Positions 1 through 5,195 of a DNA stretch of 11,039 nucleotides are shown piece after piece (position 1 is the first letter of the stretch; the number at the start of each line of letters is the position of its first letter). The stretch covers positions 1 to 11,039 of the forward strand of contig DAOVTG010000064.1 of NCBI GenBank assembly GCA_030633185.1, written 5' to 3'. Origin of the DNA: Deltaproteobacteria bacterium. GTDB taxonomy: Bacteria; Desulfobacterota; Anaeroferrophillalia; Anaeroferrophillales; Tharpellaceae. The notes below the pieces were generated by a model. It saw only the letters and a list, made by a program, of their open reading frames with translations. It was not told where the DNA came from and searched no databases. Both the position numbers and the translations under genes were made by a program.

Positions 1-720
1 AAAGAGAAATCACCCAAACTTCTGGGCAAGAACTACCCCCACTACTTTCGCGTCATTGAGCAACGAGACGGCAACAAAGTCCTAATGGTTCAGGATATGG
101 ATGAATTTAAACAATACAAAACACCGATCCGCTGGGGAGCTTATTACAATGGCAAGTTCTCGGTACGCAAAGAGTTTCGCAAGGGCCGGGATGTCTTCTC
201 ACTCTATAATTTCAACATGAGCCCCTTTAATAAAAACCATCTCCTGGTTTCCGATGAACAGGGCAACCTGGCTGGCTTCAATGCCAAAAACTCCGAGGTG
301 CTGATCAGTTCCGACGATCAATATGGCGTCTTTGATGAAAGCCCTTACAACCAGAAACTTAAAGAGATCGAATATGAGGGCGGCTTCTCGATTACCCGAA
401 CCGCCGATATCCGCTACTCAGCCCGCCGTTTTGTCAAACGCAACAGCTATGGTCAACAGATATTTTTGATCAAAAAACGCCGGGTCGTCAACCCCGGCCT
501 GGTTGACAAGGGAATCGGCCTGGTGGTTGATGAAAATGTCAAACACGACCAGATTATCGGCCTGCAGTGGCGTAACGGCGAGATTCGAGAGAGCTGGAAA
601 TCGCCCAAATTTCCCCGTGATATCGTCGATTTCGGTTTTACCAAAAAGAACGGTAAAGAGATGATGGTGGTTCTAACCCGTAACAACGATGATAAATATG
701 CTTTAGAACTGCTGCATTAG
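1..720 (+). CDS. VCBS/FG-GAP-type beta-propeller protein, C-terminal part (5' truncated)
   Basis: The reading frame is open from the first base to a TAG stop, giving 239 residues, so the true start lies upstream of the window. The visible part has no enzyme motif. It is rich in short beta-strand-like stretches. The last 70 residues (an IIGLQWRNGEIRESWKS stretch, then a Val/Ile run and a polar turn with NGKEMMVVLT) have the rhythm of a propeller blade: hydrophobic strand, W..G, basic/acidic turn, strand. This resembles the VCBS/FG-GAP repeat proteins found beside FlgT-like lipoproteins in Desulfobacterota, but that assignment is by eye. Such proteins are usually secreted or envelope-anchored; any signal peptide would be outside the window. 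The cupin gene follows 24 bases later, so the two are probably co-transcribed. An ATG at 85 is internal, since the frame continues upstream without a stop. Confidence 0.6.
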   Translation, partial: KEKSPKLLGKNYPHYFRVIEQRDGNKVLMVQDMDEFKQYKTPIRWGAYYNGKFSVRKEFRKGRDVFSLYNFNMSPFNKNHLLVSDEQGNLAGFNAKNSEVLISSDDQYGVFDESPYNQKLKEIEYEGGFSITRTADIRYSARRFVKRNSYGQQIFLIKKRRVVNPGLVDKGIGLVVDENVKHDQIIGLQWRNGEIRESWKSPKFPRDIVDFGFTKKNGKEMMVVLTRNNDDKYALELLH

Positions 721-744
721 ACTTTGATTCAGGAAAAACTTATT

Positions 745-1098
745 ATGCTAAATGAAGTTTTCCGCCCCTGGGGTTCGTTTCGTTCACTGCTATTAGCCGA
801 CAATCATCAGATCAAAGAGATCTTTGTCGACCCCGGCCAGCGCTTGAGCCTGCAGTCTCATCGACAGCGCAGTGAACACTGGATCATCACCAACGGCCCG
901 GCCCTGGTAACCCTTGACAACCAAGAGCAGATGTTGGACACAGGCACCCACATCTTTATCCCCCGGGGAGCCAAACACCGGCTAACCAATCCCGGCAACA
1001 AGAGAATCAAGATTGTCGAAATCCAAATCGGCAGTTATTTGGGTGAAGATGACATTGTTAGATACGAAGATGATTACCAGCGCGACTCAGAAAGCTGA
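745..1098 (+). CDS. Stand-alone cupin, phosphomannose isomerase type II C-terminal-like
   Basis: The protein has 117 residues from the ATG at 745, which has AGGAAAA 7 bases upstream. A TTG at 724 would add seven residues but has no ribosome site. It matches the C-terminal cupin domain of bifunctional ManC/AlgA enzymes: RPWGSF near the start (residues 7-12), SLQSHRQRSEHW (35-46), IPRGAKHRLTNPG (72-84) and GSYLGEDDIVR (97-106). That domain interconverts fructose-6-phosphate and mannose-6-phosphate in the cytoplasm. Cupin motif 2 is complete (G67-x5-P73-x-G75-x2-H78-x3-N82). In motif 1 the usual HxH is H39-x-Q41, with E44 and G51 kept, so the metal site may be altered. The nucleotidyltransferase half is encoded separately at 1310, suggesting a split enzyme pair. 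Family assignment is firm; isomerase activity is inferred. Confidence 0.85.
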   Translation: MLNEVFRPWGSFRSLLLADNHQIKEIFVDPGQRLSLQSHRQRSEHWIITNGPALVTLDNQEQMLDTGTHIFIPRGAKHRLTNPGNKRIKIVEIQIGSYLGEDDIVRYEDDYQRDSES

Positions 1099-1309
1099 CG
1101 TTACAATGAAAATCAGTGAATTTTACTTCGCTGTGAGCGTAGCGAGGAAGTACTCTGGGGTGCGCCCTCTTGAATAAGGTCACATCTTGACAAAAGCTGT
1201 TGGACTGCCCTTGACAAAAGCGAATATTTCGATACGCCTTCGTCAAGAAATGACCCCAGCCTCGGCAATTTGAAACTAATACAAAACCTCTACAGAGAGA
1301 GATAAATAA
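1099..1309. other. Intergenic region with inverted and direct repeats
   Basis: This 211-base gap between the cupin and manC has no convincing ORF. It holds a repeat-like, foldable core (1124-1259, listed separately), two copies of CTTGACAAAAGC, and then an AT-rich leader ending in a purine-rich GAGAGAGA (1295-1302), 7 bases before the manC ATG. No clean promoter could be fixed. The small minus-strand frame here resembles no known protein and overlaps the repeat structure, so it is not called. Confidence 0.7.
1124..1259. repeat. Foldable intergenic repeat element, copy A
   Basis: Three inverted pairs are visible. TACTTC plus GCT (1124-1132) pairs with AGC (1141-1143) and GAAGTA (1147-1152), with a 3-base bulge. 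CTGGGGT (1155-1161) pairs with ACCCCAG (1253-1259) and brackets the core. CTTGACAAAAGCG (1210-1222) pairs with CGCCTTCGTCAAG (1235-1247) with two mismatches and a 12-base loop. The architecture (CTTCGC-type left edge, GGGGT/ACCCC bracket, internal hairpin, GCAATTT right edge) resembles the stronger element at 3838-3977, so the two may be diverged copies of one dispersed repeat. That relation is inferred from short words only. Confidence 0.45.
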
Positions 1310-2386
1310 ATGCCAAATATCTATGGAGTTGTTTTAGCTGGCGGCTCAGGAACCCGCTTCTGGCCTTTGAGCCGACACCGGAAACCTAAACAGCTGATCC
1401 CTCTAATTACCGGCAGCACAACCCTTGAAGTTACGGTAAAACGACTGCTGCCTTTTATTCCGGAATCTAACCTGATAGTGGTTACCAATCAAGAACAGTA
1501 CGCTGATGTCGTCAATAATCTGAGTCCCCATCTTAATGAAACTCAGATTATCGCCGAGCCCCGGGGCCGCAACACGGCCCCGGCCATCGCCCTGGCAGCC
1601 CAACTTCTGGCCGATAAAGTTGGCAAAGATGCTATCATGATGGTTTTTCCGGCCGACCACTACATCGGCGATCAGGATCGTTTTCAAGCTCATCTCCTGC
1701 GTGCTGCCGAATGTGCTGCCGACGGCAGTCTGGTTACCCTGGGCATCAAACCGAACCGCCCGGAGACCGGCTATGGTTATATTCAGGGAGGCCAACAGCT
1801 GCCATCCGCCGATGATCAGGAGCTGGCCGCTTTCAAAGTCGAAGGATTTGTTGAAAAACCAGATTACCGGACGGCTGCAACCTATTTGATGGAGGGCGGT
1901 TATTACTGGAACAGCGGCATCTTTATCTGGAAGACCGGAAGCATTCTTGAAGAGATTGCCAAACTGACCCCGGAACTTAGCATGTCCCTGGCAGATTTTG
2001 TCAAGAACCGCGCCGACCAGGGCCTGCAACCAGCGCTTGAGCAACTCTATCAGGAGGTAGAGGCGATCTCCATTGACATCAGTATCATGGAGAAATCACA
2101 ACGAGTTGTGGTCGTCCCGGCTGATTTCTCATGGAGTGACCTGGGAAGCTGGGATTCTCTGGATGAATTACAACTCTCGCCCTTTTCCAGCTCGCCACCC
2201 GTGATTGCTATCGGAGCCACCGATAACACCGTCTACAGCCGCAAGCTAACGGCTCTGGTAGATGTTGAAAACCTCCTCATCGTGGAAAGTGATGACGCCC
2301 TGCTGATCTGCCGCAAAGGCAGTACTCAACAGGTAAAAGAGGTCGTGGCCGAGCTGGCCCGCGCCAAGCTTGACCAGTTCCTGTAA
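1310..2386 (+). CDS. manC: Mannose-1-phosphate guanylyltransferase (GDP-mannose pyrophosphorylase)
   Basis: This cytoplasmic enzyme makes GDP-mannose from mannose-1-phosphate and GTP, a donor precursor for mannose, fucose and rhamnose-type glycans. At 358 residues it is the length of the nucleotidyltransferase-only form, lacking the C-terminal cupin of bifunctional ManC/AlgA. The N-terminal nucleotide-binding signature is at residues 8-28 (LAGGSGTRFWPLSR, then PKQ). Other family motifs are PRGRNTAPAIALAA (84-97), the PADH loop (114-117), ETGYGYI (152-158), FVEKP (180-184), WNSGIF (200-205) and the DISIMEK...DFSWSDLGSW block (256-281). The ATG is preceded by purine-rich GAGAGAGA with 7-base spacing. 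The missing cupin is supplied as the separate gene at 745. The stop is followed by 128 bases before the next gene, so a separate transcript is possible. A 9-bp-arm hairpin in the coding sequence overlaps the PRGRNTAPA motif. Confidence 0.95.
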   Translation: MPNIYGVVLAGGSGTRFWPLSRHRKPKQLIPLITGSTTLEVTVKRLLPFIPESNLIVVTNQEQYADVVNNLSPHLNETQIIAEPRGRNTAPAIALAAQLLADKVGKDAIMMVFPADHYIGDQDRFQAHLLRAAECAADGSLVTLGIKPNRPETGYGYIQGGQQLPSADDQELAAFKVEGFVEKPDYRTAATYLMEGGYYWNSGIFIWKTGSILEEIAKLTPELSMSLADFVKNRADQGLQPALEQLYQEVEAISIDISIMEKSQRVVVVPADFSWSDLGSWDSLDELQLSPFSSSPPVIAIGATDNTVYSRKLTALVDVENLLIVESDDALLICRKGSTQQVKEVVAELARAKLDQFL

Positions 2387-2514
2387 ATCCGGCCCGTCAG
2401 AAATAAATTGAAAAATAATCCTAACTATGCGATAGGCAGAGCGCGGCAATATTTTGCCCCGTTAAATTAAACGAGCTGTGTTCAAGTACTCATAAATTCA
2501 AAGAGAGGTAACCG

Positions 2515-3807
2515 ATGACTAGGAAAATTTTACTGTTATGCATAATGATGACTTTTCTGATCAGTGGCTGTAGCTGGCGTATGCCTTTTTTCGGCAGCAA
2601 GAAAGTGCAGGAAGAGGAGCCGCTGGTTCAGGAAGCGACTCAGACCGAAGAGGAACCACAATACAGTGGGCAACAGGTAGCCGACCAAAATCAGGGTCAG
2701 TATCCCAACCCTTATCAACAGCCTTCTTATCCCGGCAACCAATATGCCCCGGCTTACGGTCAACACCAGGGCTCTGCGGCCGGTGCCTTCCAACCCGGAC
2801 AGCCTTATAACCCCAATGCCAACTATGCACAGAATGTCAATCCCGGCTATGGCGTCCCGCTGGCGGCCTATGGTGGCCAGAACGCCCAACAACCAGCTTA
2901 CGGAGCCCAACAACCCTATTATGGTAGCCCTGGAGCCCCCGCTTATGGCCAGGGCCAAGGGGTCGCCTATAACACCTACCCGGCGGCCCAGCCGATGAAT
3001 AACATGAACAACAACTTTAACGGCGGCATCGAGCAGAGCAATCTCGGAGCAACAACAACAGCCCCCGATTCATTCTTTGGTACCCCCCAAAATGAAGCAT
3101 TTGCCTTTGGCGGCATAAAACGCAAAGTCCTCTTTATTATCAGCTACCCGCAACGCGGCTTAAGTACAACTCCGCAAGACGCCTTCAGCCAGAAAATTTT
3201 TCAGCGCCTGGCGGCGGCTCCCGGGATCAACCTGGTACCCCGTGAAGCGATTGAACACTATACCAGTTCACAACAGTTTTTCAGCCAGACCCTGGACACC
3301 CGCTCCCGCTTAAGTCGTCTGGGAAAAGAGCTTGGGGCTCAGGCCATCATTCTGGAAAGGGTTCACTTCTCCTCCAATATCATGGCCGGTACCTATACCA
3401 CCCCGACCCAGCAGGTTGAATTGCAGTTAATCGACACCGCCACCGGATACCCGGTTAAGAGTTATAACCTCAACCCCTCAACCCCGGGGTCTGAAAAGGT
3501 GGTCAACAGTTTGGTCAACCATGTCCGGATGATCGATTGGAGTGCACGGGTAATCAAGGTGGAAAATAAACGAGTCTTGATTAATGCCGGTCGTCTGACC
3601 GGCCTGCAGGCCGGTCAGAATCTAAGAGTTTACGCCAAAGGCAGTGAGATTAAAGACCCCGGCAGCCAACTTTCACTGGGCCAGGCTCAAGGGGCTCTCA
3701 AGGGAACCGTCAAAATTGTCGATTTTTTCGGCCTCGACGGAGCTATCTGTGAACCTCTGGCCGTCGGTAAGTTTAAACAGGGCGACATGGTCAAAGCAGT
3801 TGAGTAG
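2515..3807 (+). CDS. Lipoprotein with Q/P/Y/G/N-rich segment and FlgT-like C-terminal domain
   Basis: The 430-residue protein starts at an ATG with AGAGAGG 6 bases upstream. It has a lipoprotein signal peptide: basic start, hydrophobic 5-16, lipobox I16-S17-G18-C19. An acidic stretch (residues 33-47) follows, then a low-complexity segment (about 48-170) dominated by Q, P, Y, G, A and N, with repeated AYG, QQP and PYY words. A folded part begins near 201 with VLFIIS and a TolB/FlgT-middle-like alpha/beta region (to about 320), including LGAQAIILERV. The last 90 residues (from W342) look like the FlgT C-terminal SH3-like domain: ARVIKVENKRVLINAG, then GLQAGQNLRVY, IKDP and KIVDFFGLDGA. The C-terminal part is paralogous to the lipoprotein at 4060. 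FlgT stabilises the flagellar H-ring in Vibrio, but such lipoproteins are widespread and the actual role here is unknown. It probably sits on the outer membrane with the disordered segment as a tether. Confidence 0.85.
   Translation: MTRKILLLCIMMTFLISGCSWRMPFFGSKKVQEEEPLVQEATQTEEEPQYSGQQVADQNQGQYPNPYQQPSYPGNQYAPAYGQHQGSAAGAFQPGQPYNPNANYAQNVNPGYGVPLAAYGGQNAQQPAYGAQQPYYGSPGAPAYGQGQGVAYNTYPAAQPMNNMNNNFNGGIEQSNLGATTTAPDSFFGTPQNEAFAFGGIKRKVLFIISYPQRGLSTTPQDAFSQKIFQRLAAAPGINLVPREAIEHYTSSQQFFSQTLDTRSRLSRLGKELGAQAIILERVHFSSNIMAGTYTTPTQQVELQLIDTATGYPVKSYNLNPSTPGSEKVVNSLVNHVRMIDWSARVIKVENKRVLINAGRLTGLQAGQNLRVYAKGSEIKDPGSQLSLGQAQGALKGTVKIVDFFGLDGAICEPLAVGKFKQGDMVKAVE
2656..3024 (+). repeat. Low-complexity coding segment (Q/P/Y/G/N-rich)
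   Basis: These bases encode residues 48-170 of the lipoprotein gene. They contain imperfect repeats of CA(A/G)CAA/CAGCCT-type glutamine-proline codons and GCNTA(C/T)GG(N)-type Ala-Tyr-Gly codons; AYG and QQP words recur several times. There are almost no charged residues, and it ends in an Asn-rich run (MNNMNNNFNG). The composition is that of an intrinsically disordered, prion-like linker. Repeats of this kind change length easily between strains. Confidence 0.75.
3594..3619. repeat. Perfect 26-base palindrome inside lipoprotein coding sequence
   Basis: Left arm TCTGACCGGCCTG is followed directly by right arm CAGGCCGGTCAGA, its exact reverse complement, centred on TGCA. It encodes roughly residues L361-N369 of the FlgT-like domain. 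In RNA it would form an 11-bp GC-rich stem with a TGCA loop. No T tract follows, so it is not a standard intrinsic terminator. Confidence 0.9.
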
Positions 3808-4059
3808 AGGGTAGTTAAGTCGCAGCTGGTAGTTGACGAACTTTGCTTCGCCCACTTCGAGGGGTACACAGGTTCTATTCAGGTGCCATCTCAAACTGTC
3901 AGAGTTGGGGTCATTGCTGGTAAAAGGTGCTTTAGCACCCCAGCTTTGACCCCATTTATGAGGGCGAAGCAAAATTCGCCGCTATCTACTTGTAACTTTA
4001 TGGTGAGCACCCGAATAGTTACTATAACTTAACCCTTTATCCAAAAACTATATAAATAA
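3808..4059. other. Intergenic region with nested inverted repeat and AT-rich leader
   Basis: This 252-base gap between the two lipoprotein genes has no credible gene. Its left two thirds hold the nested repeat listed at 3838-3977. The rest is AT-rich and includes AACCCTTTAT (4031-4040) and, 8 bases later, TATATAA (4049-4055), just before the GTG start at 4060. No Shine-Dalgarno sequence is visible ahead of that GTG. Confidence 0.7.
3838..3977. repeat. Nested inverted repeat element, copy B
   Basis: The outer arms GAACTTTGCTTCGCCC (3838-3853) and GGGCGAAGCAAAATTC (3962-3977) pair over 16 positions with one mismatch. Inside lies a long compound hairpin: TGGGGTCA (3906-3913) with TGACCCCA (3947-3954), a TT/TT internal loop, GCTGG (3916-3920) with CCAGC (3940-3944), a TAAAA bulge, and GGTGC (3926-3930) with GCACC (3935-3939) around a TTTA loop. 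All inner pairs are exact. Such a structure is typical of a small non-autonomous mobile element or REP/BIME-type repeat. It could also act as a terminator or RNA-processing site, but no strong T run follows. Confidence 0.75.
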
Positions 4060-5190
4060 GTGACTAATCAACGTTTGGCCCTACTTCCTCTGTTATTCAT
4101 TATCTCCGCCCTGCTATTACTCTCGAGTTGCAACCGTATACCTTTTCTTCCCCGGCTTGAGATCGATAGTTTTCCGGAAGGTAATGACTCGATTGAAACC
4201 ATGGAGGTAAAGGGCGTTGTCTATACGCGGGTTGTCAATCCGCAAGCCGCTCTTGATCCGGAAGCACCACCGGCCCTCTGGGTACCGGCTACAGTCTACC
4301 GAAACGGGAAATACTTGGCCTACACAGTGGACTTACCAAAATTGACCGCAGAGACGGAGTTGGCTAACGACAACTTATCAGGCGATCCGGACACAGACCC
4401 GCAAGCCGCCGCCGGTACCGGCCTTGAAGCGGATGCTACAAGAGAAGAGCAGCTAACGGAAACCCCGCCCACCATCCCGTCACTGCGGCGCCGAGCCTTG
4501 CTTTTTCCCTCTAGAACCAGCTTGCAGCACCCCGAAATCGCCACCTTGTTGAGCCTTGAACTTGAAAACAAGCTCCCTTTACGGGTCGCTGATTGTCATG
4601 ATCAGACCCTTTTAGACAGAGCTCGCATGCTCAACCAGTGCCCGGAGATTTCAGGTCTAATCAAAACCTGGCTCAAGAACTCCTCAGGAGCACCAACGGT
4701 TCAGTTCATCATATTTCTGACAACCTCCCCGGGCCGTAATTACCAATATCACACCTGCACCTGGGTTGATGCCCAAACCGGCAACAACGTTGCCTCCTTC
4801 ACCTTCAGGGCAACCTTAAGCGGGCAATTACTACAGCCTCTCGTCCCCAACGACCCAGTACCCCTGTTGCGCCTGATTGATTCGACCCCCTGGTGGTGCC
4901 GAATCATTAAAAGAGACAAAGAGAACCTCTACGTTCTCGAAGCCGGCCATCGCAGTGACCTGCGTTATGGCCGGGAACTACAGGTTTTCCGCCGGGCGGC
5001 CTTGATTAAGGATCCTCAAAACAAGAAAAACTTAGGTTTCTTTTTTACTGAACCGGTCGGGTTTGTCACGGTAGTCGACTTTTTCGGCGCCGACGGCAGT
5101 CTGGCCCAAGCTCGCACTCCTCTCTCCGACGATTTCAATCAGGCCTATGCCGTGAAAATTTCGGAAACGGAAGAAAATACCGAAAAGTAG
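4060..5190 (+). CDS. Lipoprotein with FlgT-like C-terminal domain (paralogue of the 2515 gene)
   Basis: The 376-residue protein starts at GTG 4060, directly after an in-frame TAA; the only nearby alternative is TTG at 4075. The next ATG (residue 48) would remove the signal peptide. The signal peptide is a hydrophobic run at residues 6-21 with lipobox L21-S22-S23-C24. Residues 40-90 contain a strand-rich stretch (VKGVVYTRVVN, LWVPATVYRNGKYLAY), followed by an acidic/proline linker (95-140) and a TolB-like alpha/beta region (145-255). The final 90 residues align with the C terminus of the upstream lipoprotein: W279-x-R-I-I-K, LEAG, ELQVF, LIKDPQ and TVVDFFGADGS. Four further Cys (179, 194, 233, 280) could form disulfides after export. 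It lacks the low-complexity tether of its paralogue. The ilvD start is 5 bases after its stop. The function is unknown. Confidence 0.8.
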   Translation: MTNQRLALLPLLFIISALLLLSSCNRIPFLPRLEIDSFPEGNDSIETMEVKGVVYTRVVNPQAALDPEAPPALWVPATVYRNGKYLAYTVDLPKLTAETELANDNLSGDPDTDPQAAAGTGLEADATREEQLTETPPTIPSLRRRALLFPSRTSLQHPEIATLLSLELENKLPLRVADCHDQTLLDRARMLNQCPEISGLIKTWLKNSSGAPTVQFIIFLTTSPGRNYQYHTCTWVDAQTGNNVASFTFRATLSGQLLQPLVPNDPVPLLRLIDSTPWWCRIIKRDKENLYVLEAGHRSDLRYGRELQVFRRAALIKDPQNKKNLGFFFTEPVGFVTVVDFFGADGSLAQARTPLSDDFNQAYAVKISETEENTEK

Positions 5191-5195
5191 CCTAT

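Noticed and set aside
1187..1239. Two perfect TTGACA hexamers as -35 boxes for manC
   Set aside because: Neither has an acceptable -10 at 15-18 bases; both belong to the 12-base direct repeat.
1058..1246. 62-codon minus-strand frame in the cupin-manC gap
   Set aside because: It overlaps the cupin end and the foldable repeat, with no start signal or family resemblance.
1403..2044. 213-codon open frame on the minus strand
   Set aside because: It lies entirely inside manC, whose motifs are unmistakable, and its translation shows no family features.
2408..2436. Possible promoter TTGAAA-N17-GATAGG before the first lipoprotein gene
   Set aside because: The -10 matches only three of six positions; too weak to annotate. 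The nearby GGCAA-TATT-TTGCC stem (2445-2458) is also too short for a terminator.
2536..2958. 140-codon minus-strand frame, rich in hydrophobic residues
   Set aside because: It is the antisense of the signal peptide and low-complexity segment of the lipoprotein gene; its bias is explained by the Q/P/Y codons.
3906..3957. Intrinsic terminator for the first lipoprotein gene
   Set aside because: The stem is strong but followed only by a TTTA stretch, and the outer arms show it is part of a larger repeat; termination remains possible but is not supported.
3673..3972. 99-codon minus-strand frame across the end of the lipoprotein gene and the repeat
   Set aside because: Half is antisense to the FlgT-like domain and half is inverted repeat; no ribosome site and no recognised protein. 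A transposase remnant was considered but nothing supports it.
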